A DNA stretch of 22,757 nt from the NCBI GenBank assembly GCA_033557675.1, contig JAWQRM010000429.1, positions 1 through 22,757 of the forward strand, written 5' to 3'. Positions 1 to 9,514 of the stretch are shown piece after piece. Source of the DNA: Coptodactyla brooksi. Taxonomy: Eukaryota > Arthropoda > Insecta > Coleoptera > Scarabaeidae. A program made the position numbers and the translations under genes. How positions within the stretch are numbered: the first letter of the stretch is position 1; each line of letters starts with the position of its first letter. Below the pieces are notes generated by a model. That model worked only from the letters and a program-made list of their open reading frames with translations. It made no database searches and was not told where the DNA came from.

Positions 1-269
1 ATTACGATCTGTGTTACGAACTCGTCCGTCCTACACCATCTAGTATTATTGTATCAGTAGCCGAATCCTTATAAAGTGTGGGGTTATTTCAGTAGTTTCT
101 AAAAAAAATTGGCTTGCATTCACCGCAACATTATGCAGCTATGATCCATGTTAAATTTAACTTGTCCCTCTGGTAAACATGCGGTGGCAGATTTCAGTTT
201 CAAAGCAACAGATAAAAATAATGGTCCTAATAAATCCACTTAACGTTTTAAAATTGCTACTAAGCATTG
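1..269. other. Left edge, no gene recognised
   Basis: AT-rich sequence with no recognisable coding remnant. It may hold the 3' non-coding part and terminus of the hAT element whose coding relic starts at about 270. I could not identify a terminal inverted repeat here that matches the opposite end near 2200, so the left boundary of that element is unresolved. Confidence 0.4.
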
Positions 270-1874
270 AAGCTGAGAAACAATATGATCAATATTGGGG
301 TCAATATCACTAGTACATACTTTCACTATCACTGGTGCTTATTTTTATTAATTTTCATGATTGAAAAAAGCTGCTCACATTTATACGTGCTTCCGAATGT
401 ACAAATTATTTTTCGTCCGAAAACTCTCAGCTGTGGATACTTTTCTTCGGAAAGGTATGTTTTGTAAAACTCGCTTAGTTCCACATTATCAAGTTTAGAC
501 TTCAAATATGAGTGTTCTTGAAGCTCGATCAACTCCATTTGCAGGTGAAACGTATCATCTTCCATATTACACTTACAAGGATTTACAAAAATATTGAAAG
601 TGCTATCCATATTCTTAAAATCGGAAAACCGATCAGTGAATTGCTCTGACAGTAGTTTCAGTTTTTCAGCATAGCGACAGTATTCAATGTTTTCGTAACT
701 GGATAACGTTAAAAAATGAAAAAAAATTTTACTTCTCATTTGTGTTTCCCACAAGCGAATTTTGTTTTGAAAAGCTTTAAGATGACTGTACAGCTGATTT
801 ACCAATTGCCCTTGTTTTTGAAACTTCAAGTTCAGGTCCTTTAAGCATGCTATGATGTCTACCAGGAATGCCAAGTCACAAAGCCATGTTGGATCACAAA
901 TTTGCGGCAATGTTTTCTCTTTCATTTCCATAAAATCAGCTATTTATTTTCTAAGGTCATAAAATCGTTTTAGCATTTTACCTTTGCTTAGCCACCTTAC
1001 TTCGCAATAGTATGATAATAATCATCGTGTTCTGAAGAGAGTTCATCCAAAAATGCTTTAAACTGGCGGTGGTTAAGACCGCGGGATCTAATGAAATTGA
1101 AATCTAATGAAGTTTTGTTGTTGAATAATGCAATGCAAAAATGTTAAATTACATTCTTGCACATTGTCACTATAAGTTCTCCATCAACACCTCATATAAA
1201 AATAGCGAACTGGGCTGTGCCATATAAATCGGTACTCTCATCCAAAGCAATCGAAAATGCTTAAAAATCCGCCAATCTATCGGTTAATGTTTCTTTTTGA
1301 TATCACTAGTCATTATATCTATACGTTGAACAATAGTACGTCGCGATAAGCTCACTTTCTCAAACTCTTTCTGCTTTTCTGGGCACAAAAGTTCTGCAAC
1401 ATCTACTAGGCACTCTTACACTAACAAACTCTCCCTCAGAAAATGACTTCGATGTTTTCGCTATTTTGGAACTAACTATAAAACTAGCTTTAACAACACT
1501 GTCTAGATTTGATATTTGTGAATGGAACCATTGTTGCTGTTTCCCTAAATCCGTAATGATTTTTTTAATTTATCTTTTCTTAACTGGCCCGTAAATAAAT
1601 TATATTGAGCGAAATACTTACTGGAGTAATGCCGCTTCATATTGTATTCTTTTAAAACAGCAATTGTTTCATTGCACAACAAATACACATGTTTACCACT
1701 GTGCATGTTAAAAAAGTATTCATCAGTCCATTTGGTTTGGAATTGACGACATTCTGTGTCCACTTTCTGCTTTTTCAAATCAGACATCGGTACATTTTTT
1801 TCTTCTGTGCTGAATTTGCTTGAATATTTCCGGCGACTTTTCTCATCAGTTGTTAAGAAGTAATGAGTTGACAC
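270..1874 (-). pseudogene. hAT transposase pseudogene, GTF2IRD2/ZBED-like
   Basis: Nearly full-length but broken hAT-superfamily transposase, read right to left. The start at 1874 (MSTHYFLTTDEK) leads into a BED-like zinc-finger region at about 1690-1610. There the first expected Cys is Tyr (HVYLLC) and the last expected His is Tyr (RHYSSKY), so the finger has lost ligands. A CPEKQKEFEKVSLSRRTIV segment follows, then the catalytic ALDESTD motif at about 1252-1231. Further on are RGLNHRQF, RWLSKGKMLKRFYDL at about 1001-960, and an open 200-codon stretch at 931-329. That stretch ends in the C-terminal dimerisation motif FGSTYKCEQLFSIMK (397-353). A last piece, TSDIDPNIDHIVSQLQ, runs to about 270 after a frameshift. 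Several frameshifts and stops between 932 and 1545 exclude a functional protein. Family assignment rests on motif order and is confident; the exact subfamily is from memory. Confidence 0.88.
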
Positions 1875-2205
1875 GCGCGCTGAGCGGTTTATATATTACC
1901 CGCAATAAGCAACTAGAATACTCGAATCGAGAGTCTCGATCGTACGCGAGTATGCGTTGCGAGCGTTCAGAGCCGACTGTTATTCATAACGCATCGCTCG
2001 AAGCGGTTCAAGGTCATCGGGCGGCTTCGATTTTAGTCTTTATGATTTGAAGAATACAGTTTTAGGTTGGTTGACAGTAATTACAAATAAACTATGTGTG
2101 CTATATTTTTAATTTCTTTCTCGTTATTTGAAATTTCTGAATCTCTCGCGGGCCGGATAGGAGCCAGTGGAAGGCCGGGGGTTGCCCATATACGGTTTAA
2201 ACCAC
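1875..2205 (-). mobile_element. Probable 5' non-coding region and terminus of the hAT element
   Basis: This lies directly upstream of the transposase start. It contains a nested hairpin at 1918-1953: outer arms ATACTCG/CGAGTAT and an inner ATCGAGA-G-TCTCGAT palindrome. It then runs into a G/C-rich stretch at 2145-2190 (GCGGGCCGGATAGG, then GGCCGGGGGTTGCCC). From memory, such GGGCCGG-rich ends resemble subterminal regions of some hAT elements, so the element probably ends near 2190-2205. No matching inverted repeat was found at the left end and no 8-bp target duplication could be shown. Confidence 0.4.
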
Positions 2206-3539
2206 ATTACTACGCCAAAGGTTCCAAAATTCTCAACCCTGTAAAATAAGGGGTATGATATTTAGATTTAAAACGAACATTGGGGATGAACCATAGGCGT
2301 TTAAGCGTTTAAACGCGAAGAAATAAGAGTTTAAAGGAAAGAATTATTATGGATTGAATAGAAAACTTTTCTTTTTATTTTTGTCAATCTAAGGATTACC
2401 TTAGCTTCGTTGCGTCAAATATATTTAGTATGACAATCCCATCAAACTCATTTTGTTCCGCGGACAAGGGAAAGAGGCAAACACGCGTTAGATCGCCAGG
2501 GATTGGTATTACTTGATGGAATAACTTGAGAAGGGGCTTTCTGAAATTCTACCAAGGGTTTGACGGGAAGATGTACGGTGTTCATCGCACGTCAAGTACC
2601 GGTGCCATTATGCGAAGAGCTCTTCGTTAATAATTCAGTCAGAACGTTATCATGTCGTCCCCCGTACACATGTCGAGTCATTAGTGTGGTTCGTACATCA
2701 GCGTTCAGATCGTAAACATATCATCGGCGCAGTCATTAACCACTACCGAGAGAAGAGTGGTACGAACGTTCCAGATGTTTTCCTCGCTTAAATAAGTGCA
2801 TGTCGTTCCCTCTACTCAATTTACTATTTTTTCCATTTTCGCACGCCGAACGAAAGATATAAATCACTGGCTGATTGACCGGACGTGCTTTTTACTCCAG
2901 ACTCCAGAAGACATGCTGCCGTCAACAAATAGGTCGACGGAGCCGCACGGTCAAGCAGTACTTTGATAGGGCCCAAGGGAGCCATCTTGCCGAAAGAGTA
3001 GTCCCTGCTGTACGTTTGTACTGGCTTAACGCTGCGGTTCTCTTTTTCGAGACATTCTCGGTACATAAAAGTTGAAGATGGTCGCCACTTTCTGGAAGAA
3101 GTGTATGTCTTACTTTTAGCAAAGTATTCTATATGGTGAATGTAGCCCTCAAAGTTGCAATTCAGAAATTCCACGTATTTTTTTATCAAATCTCGTACGG
3201 TTGTACACTTCATAAACTGTCGTATTATAATACTGCAAATATGCTGTCTCCTTCAATGTGGAGCATCCCTTCAGAATTGGAGATTCATGTACTGCTGCGG
3301 ATTTGCGTGGCCTGTTGTCCCTCTTTACATGTGTCCGACGGCAGTTTCGATAATGGGCCAGACTTCTCGACCGACAATGGAGCTTGCTTACGTAACGGGG
3401 CCAATCGGACGGTCATTATATTGGATTGTATACGGTCGGACGGATTACCGGTCCGACACTTACAATGAAGATTGATGCTCTAGTGCCACGACGCGAGCTT
3501 CGAGGGTAGAGGGAGAGACGGGACAAGCAGAGCAGATAC
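2206..3539. other. Non-coding, CpG-richer unique-looking DNA
   Basis: No transposon motif and no recognised gene. Base composition is more balanced and richer in CpG than the flanking AT-rich DNA. Visible structures are a perfect 12-bp palindrome GCGTTTAAACGC near 2310, a perfect 14-bp palindrome CGAAGAGCTCTTCG at 2613-2626, and an inverted pair GTCGGAC/GTCCGAC at 3435-3457. Open frames of up to 129 codons (2824-3213 minus; 3133-3468 plus) overlap on both strands and resemble no protein I know. Their openness is better explained by composition. Possible regulatory DNA. Confidence 0.4.
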
Positions 3540-3780
3540 ATCATACCACTCGGGCTCTTCCTGTCACCGCAAATTATCGACTCCATGATGGATTCGCTCT
3601 ATCATGCACGGTGATGTATGCCCCGGTGACAGTTCGCGTAATCGATTATGATTTTTCCTGACGCCTTCTATTTTCGTTTCAACGATGGAGTAAATAAATC
3701 GCAATCGATCCCTTTTTGGCTTATTGTGGATTATAGTAATCCACCCATGTTTGAATGTCAATGATTAATGACGGAATTGA
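3540..3780. promoter_or_regulatory. Candidate homeodomain-responsive enhancer segment
   Basis: Three homeodomain-type dimer or composite motifs lie within about 135 bp. TAATCGATTA at 3639-3648 has the TAAT-N2-ATTA form of paired-class P2 sites. GTGGATTA-TAG-TAATCCAC at 3726-3744 is a perfect 8-bp inverted repeat of the TAATCC core bound by K50 homeodomains (Otd/Bcd/Gsc type). TGATTAATGA at 3762-3771 differs by one base from the Exd-Hox site TGATTAATGG. The motifs are seen directly. That they form an enhancer is inference from known insect binding preferences. Confidence 0.35.
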
Positions 3781-3920
3781 TCAGCTTACTTTTTCAAGTG
3801 GGGCGATAATAATACCTACTATGACGATCTAGCTTTGGTTGAATTGTCGAAATGAGTATTCAGGTCCATTTAAAATTTAATGTGGTTTCTACATTTACAA
3901 AGAACGAAAAGAACAAAGAA

Positions 3921-4662
3921 CTTTAATTTAAATCATAGAACGTCTAGCACCATCTATCGAACATGTGTATTGTTAGAAAGGTTACCTTCGAATGCACCCA
4001 AATTCATGCTTGACAGGTTACAAAGTTACAGCCATTTGAATGTCTAAAGCTGAAGTTTATGAGTGGTTCATTCGTTTTAAAAATAGTCGTGTAGATTTAA
4101 ATGATGGTGAAAAACTTGGTCGTCCAGACACTAAAAATCGTGCTGAATTCGTAGATCGTGTATGCCGAGTATGGCGCTTTAAATATAACTCAGAAACTAA
4201 ACGCCAATCTGCAGAATGGGAAGTGAAAGGCGAGCCAAAAAAATTGCATTTTCAGGAATTTGTTTCATAAGGTAAAACTGACAATGAAGAATATTATTTA
4301 GCAGTTTTACATCGTTTGTGGTCAAGAATTGTACGTGTTAGGCCTGAATATCCAGTAGAAAAAGCTGGTTTTATTGCACGATAAATCACCACTACATAAG
4401 ACGTTAAGTACGTGAATTTTTGACTAGAAAGAATACCTATGTTTTTAACCAGCCACCGTATTCGCCTTATATATCACCGTGTGACCATTTTCTTTTCCCT
4501 AAACTGAAAATTACGATGAAAGGATCGTTTTATAAATATTTCAGATATTCAAGCAGCAGTGCCGCAGGTACTAAAAGCCATTCCTGAGGATGGCATACAA
4601 AAATCTATGCTAGAATTCATCCATGCTGATCCATCGTTCATGCTAGTTCAACTTTTAAACTT
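3921..4662 (+). pseudogene. Mariner transposase relic, copy A (same family as copy B)
   Basis: Deleted mariner (Tc1/mariner superfamily) closely related to copy B at 10226-11449. The 5' untranslated part aligns with copy B from about 3921 (TTTAATTTAAATCATAGAAC). The helix-turn-helix segment KAEVYEWFIRFKNSR follows from 4040. The frame then jumps to FKYNSETKRQSAEW, showing an internal deletion that removed the second HTH and the first catalytic Asp. Later pieces are EYYLAVLHRLWSRIVRVRPEYP, with stops, and SPCDHFLFPKLKITMKG, the region of the third catalytic Asp. The HHDN motif with the second Asp is missing. Similarity to copy B stops after ACTTTTAAAC near 4660, so the 3' TIR is lost. The stop after EFVS at 4268 and multiple frameshifts make it non-functional. 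Confidence 0.88.
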
Positions 4663-4899
4663 GTTCGAGAGATGGCCGCTGGGGGCGTAACTGTTATGGA
4701 GGGCGCTTTTGCACATTTCAACATTTATAAAGCATTATAAGTCAGCGCAAACCGCAGCTTCTTATCTTCTATCTAACAGGAGATATTAATACAACAAGTA
4801 ATGTTAACTTTATTTGTAGCTCAAGAGCCTGCAATGATGGAGCATGTAAAACATTTATGGAACTTGGGAAACGATTTTACAATTAGTTAGCGCAATCTA

Positions 4900-5214
4900 A
4901 TTAATGGCGTCCTAAATGTTCGAACTGTCGTCCATCATTTCCATTGCACGGATGATTTTTTTCCTTTGTAGACTAAACTGCGGTCTTTACTTCTGCTATT
5001 GAAATAGTTTGTAGACAGTCCCTTATTCGCCGAATCATATTATCATATTATCCCTTGTGGTGGCTCTGCTTACAAAGACTACATCTGTTACTCGACCTGA
5101 CAAATAGAAGTCCAGGCACGTTAAATCTGGCGATCTAGTTGACCATGGAAATATGCCGCTTCGTCCTATTCATCTATTAGGGTTGATGGTATCTAAGAAC
5201 TCTCGCATATTAGG
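4900..5214 (-). pseudogene. C-terminal fragment of a DUF4817-type Tc1/mariner-like transposase
   Basis: Minus-strand remnant read from 5214 leftwards. MREFLDTINPNR-stop-IGRSG leads to STRSPDLTCLDFYLSGRV, then RRIRDCLQTISIAEVKTAV, and after a frameshift NGNDGRQFEHL. The order PNRWIGR, RSPDLTPLDFFLWG and a terminal GRHFEHL is typical of insect Tc1/mariner-like transposases that carry an N-terminal DUF4817 HTH. The Asp in LDFYL would be the third catalytic acidic residue. A short tandem duplication (ATCATATT twice, near 5035) causes one frameshift, and at least one in-frame stop replaces the expected Trp of RWIGR. The fragment joins a different transposase lineage on its N-terminal side at about 5215. 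Confidence 0.8.
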
Positions 5215-5700
5215 TACATTATCGTGGTGCAATTGCCATAAGTTGTTTCGCCACAAATCCGAGCGTTTTCTTCGGATTGCTTCACGCAAATAGAACTTCC
5301 AGGTAGAACTCCTCATTGACAGTTCGACATGGTACTAAGAGCTCATGGTACACTGTGCCGTTGAATCGAAGAAAACTGGGCAGAATTTTCATATTCGATC
5401 AAACGGTTGACGAGTAATTTAGGAACAAATTTTGCTGCTACGCATATGACGACATGAGCCCAATGATGCGGCTGGTGATGCCAATATCATCAGCAGCCTC
5501 TCTGATAGAGATTCGATGATTTTTCATAATAATTTTCCTCACATTTTCGCAGTTGTTGTCAGTTGTTGATGTGCTGCGGCGTCCAAGGGGCTCTTCAACG
5601 TCTTCACGACCCTTCTGGGAACGATTGTAACCACTTGTAAGTGCATGTTATATCCATAGAAAATTCACCGAAAACGACATTCGTCATTTCCGATATGGTG
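5215..5700 (-). pseudogene. Mariner (SETMAR/GVQW3-like) transposase N-terminal and central fragments
   Basis: Minus-strand mariner pieces in normal domain order. First-HTH end: EGREDVEEPLGRRSTSTTD at about 5620-5560. Second HTH: NHRISIREAADDIGIT at about 5530-5480. Then KFVPKLL, an internal deletion of roughly a third of the protein including the first catalytic Asp, FRFNGTVYHELL, TVNEEFYLEVL, and finally LREAIRRKRSDLWRNNLWQ up to LHHDNVP at about 5225, which holds the second catalytic Asp. After this motif the sequence continues as a different transposase type (4900-5214). No TIR could be assigned on the right. Confidence 0.82.
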
Positions 5701-6032
5701 CTGTACATTATTCTGGACGCCAAATCTAATGCCTTTCTATTTTTTCCGCAAGTAAAAACCTTTTCGACAGTCTACAAGAAAGTAAGCATGAAGAGCTAGC
5801 GTGAAGGGCAAGTGTACCAACGCAATAACAACAACTTATGACAATTGTGCTTATAGCAAGGGAAATTGAAGATTCCGTATATTCCTTGATTAAACCTCTA
5901 TACCTCTATTACTTGTTCTGTGAGTAGTTGCGGGTTCCTGCAGTCTACGATTGATCTTTCTTTACCGCTATTTTGGGGGATTCCTTGTCTTTGTATATTA
6001 ATGTGATATTTACAAAGGACTAAGAAGTACTA
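5701..6032. other. No gene; spacer between transposon relics
   Basis: AT-rich spacer without recognisable coding motifs. Part of it may be the 5' untranslated region of the mariner relic at 5215-5700, but no inverted terminal repeat was identified. It ends at the TA target dinucleotide (6031-6032) beside the left end of mariner copy C. Confidence 0.35.
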
Positions 6033-6986
6033 GGTTGTTCGGAAAGTAATTTCGTTCATTTTCTGTAAAAATGAAAGACATTTCTCTTAGAGTGTAAATA
6101 TTTTATGTAATTACATATTCACCGTTTTGGTCCAAAACCTCTTACCATCTTTCTGACAGTAGCATGATTCTACGCTCATAAAACTTCTGATCCTTGCTGG
6201 CAAAGGACAGCCGGTCAGTCATTTTTTAAGCATTTTGAGGCTTCATTTGAAGGAAAGGTTTTGCCGTTCAAAAAAATTTGTAGAGACCGAAACAAGGAAT
6301 AATCGGAAGGTGCCAGATCTGGAGAATATGATAGGTATGATAGTACATCCCATCCAAGCTGTAAAAGCTTTTGGCGAGTTACCAAACTGGTATGCGGTCC
6401 CGCATTATCTTGGTGGAACACTATTCCTTTTTCTATTGATCAATTCTGGCCTCTTCTGTTTGAGTGAATCATGTAATTTGTCCAACTGATGACAGTACAC
6501 CTTAAAATTGATCGTGGTATAAAAATATTTCCAAAAATATTTAAAAGTTCCCAACAATTTTGCAAACTTGCAAAAAATTTTGCAAACTTTTGCAAAAAAT
6601 TTTGCAAACTAATTTCCAGAAAATCATGCAGCTTGTCCAGTTGATGACAGTACACTTTAGAATTGATCGTGGTATTCTCCCGAAAAATTTGAAAAGAGCT
6701 CCCAAAGATTCTGCAAACTTACAAAAAATGTTGCAAACCAGTTTCGAAACTGGTATTCTGTCAATATATTTTCACCGTACACATCGACTAGTTCTTTTCT
6801 CGCTTGAATGGCAGATACAAAAAGAAAACAATTGGACAGAACCGAACAAAATACTTTCACACATGAACTTTGCAATGTCAGCTATTAGAATATATAATGC
6901 ATATGCGGCTTAGAATGAAGTTTGCTGGTTAAAATACAACTAACCTCTGCTGCGAAAAGAACGAAAATACTTTCTGAACAATCCAA
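6033..6986 (-). mobile_element. Mariner element, copy C, internally deleted, both ends present
   Basis: The left end GGTTGTTCGGAAAGTAATTT (from 6033, preceded by TA) is matched in inverted orientation by CGAAAATACTTTCTGAACAA at 6962-6981, so both TIRs are visible with a few mismatches. The transposase is read on the minus strand. An N-terminal HTH piece, ARKELVDVYGENILTEYQF, sits at about 6815-6755. Then come YCHQLDKLHDSLKQKRPEL at about 6495-6435 and, after a frameshift, FHQDNAGPHTSLV with the second catalytic Asp (6421-6380). SPDLAPSDYSLFRSLQ carries the third catalytic Asp, and FASKDQKFYERR and LDQNGEYV come near the 3' end. At about 950 bp against the usual 1.25-1.3 kb, and lacking the first catalytic Asp region, it is a dead deletion derivative from a different mariner lineage than copies A and B. 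Confidence 0.85.
6468..6777. repeat. 155-bp diverged tandem duplication inside mariner copy C
   Basis: Unit 1 starts at 6468 (ATCATGTAATTTGTCCAACT) and unit 2 at 6623 (ATCATGCAGCTTGTCCAGTT). Both continue with GATGACAGTACAC and ATTGATCGTGGTAT and end in TTTGCAAACT-like repeats. In unit 1 a nested short repeat, TTGCAAAAAATTTTGCAAAC, occurs twice at about 6570-6611. The duplication repeats the segment coding YCHQLDKLHD, so that motif appears twice in the minus-strand translation. The units have diverged considerably, so the duplication is old. Confidence 0.85.
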
Positions 6987-7360
6987 TAATCAGAATCTGT
7001 ATTGTCAGGGTTCGTTTATCTATTATTTGACTTTGATATATGGCTCTGTTTGGTACGATGTATTGAAGTCCTCTATTGATTGTAGTTCTCTGGTGTTAGT
7101 GTTAGGATTCTTTTGATAGGATTACCTATCTCAATTGAAATCTAATGATTTATCTAAGAAACGCACTTATAATAAATATGTTATGTATTTAGCACAGGTA
7201 GAAAGTACTTATTTACTACTAGCGTATATATTTAAATAATATTTTGCGATACTACACATATATTGTGTTAACTTAACTTTATAATTATTATTTAATGCAT
7301 CGCCTCAGATTATATGTATTTAACTCCAGTAATTAAAGACTGTTAAACACGCGGTTAACG
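6987..7360. other. AT-rich spacer, nothing recognised
   Basis: Very AT-rich DNA with no coding motifs, inverted repeats of note or transposon ends beyond the TIR of mariner copy C at its left border. Confidence 0.4.
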
Positions 7361-7960
7361 GTCCGCGGTTATTGATTGTCAGATAGAGATCTCTTCGAAA
7401 GAAAAATGCGCTAAAATAACGGGGTACGGTACGAAACTTAATTGGGTTACCGATAAAACGGAGGTTTCGCGCCCACGCGCGACAGGAAATTAATTAGTTT
7501 TTGCCGTGTTTGCTATGGGCGGGGGGATAATGTTACAACGGCCATAACTCACCGGTGACATTTCGCCTGTTAGCTGTATTATTTTCGGGCACTGTCAGCC
7601 GTGAAGACAGTCCCATGTGTTTGGCGACCGTGATGAGGCGGCTCTTCTGCGACACGCAGAGGGCTATTTGACAAAGAGGGTGTCCGTACAACAAAAACGT
7701 AATCAGAAGACCGTGATCCGAAATTCCTTTGTCAGCTTTTAAAATGGCGCTAATCCTTTGGACACGGCTCAAGGGGTACGGTACCCCATTCACACGGATG
7801 CCTCAAAGGGATCCGACACAAAGATCTCTTTGGGTGAGCTGGTAATTTATGAAATAAATTGATTTCTTTTCAACCGATGATTCCCCTGAGACGGCCGACA
7901 CCTTCTCGAGAGAAGGATTGAGAAATTAAGAATTATCATCCGAATAAAAGAAGTAATGAT
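7361..7960. promoter_or_regulatory. CpG-richer non-coding block, candidate regulatory DNA
   Basis: The composition shifts sharply from the AT-rich neighbour (for example CGCGGTTAACGGTCCGCGG and CGCGCCCACGCGCGAC). It contains a near Pbx/Exd-Meis motif TGATTGTCAG at about 7373. GGGGTACGGTAC occurs twice: at 7421-7432, and at 7773-7784 where it is part of a perfect 15-bp palindrome (GGGGTAC-G-GTACCCC, 7773-7787). An 86-codon minus-strand frame (7793-7533) has no recognisable content. Regulatory function is inference from composition and motifs only. Confidence 0.3.
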
Positions 7961-8008
7961 AGAGATTATTGGGGTTGCGCAAACCGCATAACAACCAAGC
8001 TTTCTTTA

Positions 8009-8300
8009 TACAGTGTGGTTGATTTTCTATATCCATATCTGGATGTAAGATAACTGTTAGTTAAGAAACAATAACTCATATATGCTAATGTTTTGTCATT
8101 ACGATTTTATTTGTAGTCACTTTGGACGGTCCAAGATAAAATGGGAAGAAATAAAAGGTGTCGGAATGTGTTAAGTCCCCAAAACTACTGAACAATGATT
8201 AAACAACAATTGCAGTACAAGGAACAACGCCTATTTCCCAACCAACTGTCTTCCAAATATAATAACCAAAAGTCATATATCTGGATATATGACTTTAGAC
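8009..8300 (+). mobile_element. Possible Tc1-like element fragment
   Basis: A TA followed by CAGTGTGGTTGATTTTC at 8011 resembles the CAGTG-type start of Tc1-family inverted repeats. Downstream, MGRNKR at about 8140 followed in shifting frames by LSP and ISQPTVFQI recalls the start and second helix of a Tc1-type HTH. The resemblance is short and needs several frameshifts, and no inverted copy of the terminus was found to the right. Treat as a weak suggestion. Confidence 0.25.
8269..8296. repeat. Perfect 12-bp hairpin
   Basis: AAAGTCATATAT (8269-8280), loop CTGG, then its exact complement ATATATGACTTT (8285-8296). This is a short palindromic hairpin in AT-rich DNA, possibly part of a transposon subterminal region. 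A related ATATCCATATCTGGAT occurs near 8030. Confidence 0.75.
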
Positions 8301-9059
8301 TTAATGATGATAACAAAATCTATTGGACACCACTAATTTTAATACTGGAAACCAAGCTGTTGAGTATTCTTTAATTGACCAAATTTGAAATTCAAAGCGA
8401 ACGCAACGAAAGATATCTATAAGGAAATATGTACGTGTAATTCACTATACCGTACAGGAAAATCTTTCTTGTCTCACAGCAGATTCACATAACACTCCCA
8501 CCACCAGCCCGTGACCCCCCTCTACCTCACGAGCTAGCTTTATCTATGGCGCGAGTATTTAGTAAGACTTCTGATGTTATGGGAGTATGTACTCATGTCT
8601 GGTTGAAATCGTCTTACGTACACTTATAGTACAACTACTATCAATAAATGTTCATTCATCTTTTTTCGAACGTTTAAGTTCGATGGACAAACAAAAACTT
8701 CATTCTCACTCAAATAAAAGGTCACTTTAAAATAAAATAATTCTAATAATATTTAAAAATGAAACTAAATGAAAGATTACAATACCCTAACTTGTCGTAG
8801 AAATTTCTCACTCTGAAGAGCATTTCTGGAGTAACAGTTTGATGAGTTTAAATAATTTTTATTATGAGCTCATTGAAATATCAAGTGGCATAGGCAACAA
8901 CATGTCGCACAAGCTATCGTTTCGAACACATGGGCAATACACAATATTGTTCAACGTGATGTAACTAGACGATTTTCGAAAGCAACTGTGAATAAATTCA
9001 CAACTTCTACCAAAGAATTGCCGCTCAAATAGCACCTGATAATTTGAACCCTCTCGGCG
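8301..9059. other. No gene recognised
   Basis: AT-rich stretch with a slightly more mixed part around 8500-8640. A 76-codon minus-strand frame at 9092-8862 contains no motif I recognise. No transposon ends were found. Confidence 0.35.
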
Positions 9060-9212
9060 GTTGTAAAAACGGTTGAAATGTGCGTTCGTCAAAGTTGTCG
9101 AGGCAAGTGCGCGACTCGCTAATTATCGTGCGATCTCCGGGATCACCCGATTCGTCCACCAATCAGACGATAATACGATACCCCTATGGGACAAGATGTG
9201 TTTTCCAGCACG

Positions 9213-9514
9213 GTATAATAAAAGAGAACAGACGGATCCGTCGTTCTGTGTGTTCGTCCGGACCGCTCTCATTGGTCGTCCCCCTCCAATTCGCAATCCT
9301 CGCAGCATCAAGTTTGACATCTGTCAAACTTAACAGGTTTGAATCAATTTTTATGAAAGACACCACAGCTTTTGTAGTAAATTATATAAAAACTTCTAAA
9401 CAAATAAAATAGAACAGCCGGGCCCGTCTTTTCGTGTGTTCGTCCGCACCGCAATGGCCTAATTTCATAGGTGGTGCCGCAACACTAAACTCCAATTCGC
9501 AATCCTCGAAGCCG
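9213..9514. repeat. Diverged direct duplication, spacing about 186 bp
   Basis: Copy 1 (9213-9303) and copy 2 (9399-9514) share, in order, AGAACAG, a GC-rich palindrome, TGTGTTCGTCCG and CTCCAATTCGCAATCCTCG. The palindrome centre is CGGATCCG in copy 1 and CGGGCCCG in copy 2, so two substitutions kept the dyad symmetry. Copy 2 carries an extra stretch of about 25 bp between the shared blocks. The intervening DNA (9304-9398) is AT-rich and unrelated. Confidence 0.8.
9310..9331. repeat. 22-bp palindrome AAGTTTGACA-TC-TGTCAAACTT
   Basis: Perfect 10-bp arms around a 2-bp centre. The core TTTGACATCTGTCAAA recurs at 9781-9796 with 7-bp arms. The core contains an E-box-like CATCTG and two TGTCA half-sites of the type used by TALE homeodomains; which, if either, is relevant is unknown. 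Confidence 0.8.

Noticed and set aside
2824..3213. 129-codon minus-strand open frame, and overlapping plus-strand frames to 3475
   Set aside because: Several frames are open on both strands at once, residue composition is unremarkable, and no domain or motif is recognisable. Best explained by the CpG-richer composition.
7533..7793. 86-codon minus-strand frame
   Set aside because: No recognisable motif, located in a block that looks regulatory, and no splice or neighbour support.
8862..9092. 76-codon minus-strand frame with several Cys and Arg residues
   Set aside because: Considered as a transposase fragment, but no catalytic or HTH motif could be matched with confidence.
9073..9412. Overlapping open frames on both strands in the CpG-rich block
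   Set aside because: Four mutually overlapping frames, none resembling a protein. A duplicated non-coding sequence explains the lack of stops better.
9428..9514. tRNA-derived SINE (A/B box-like TGGCCTAAT and AATTCGCAATCC)
   Set aside because: The B-box match has an extra base and no tRNA-like fold could be drawn, so pol III origin is not supported.
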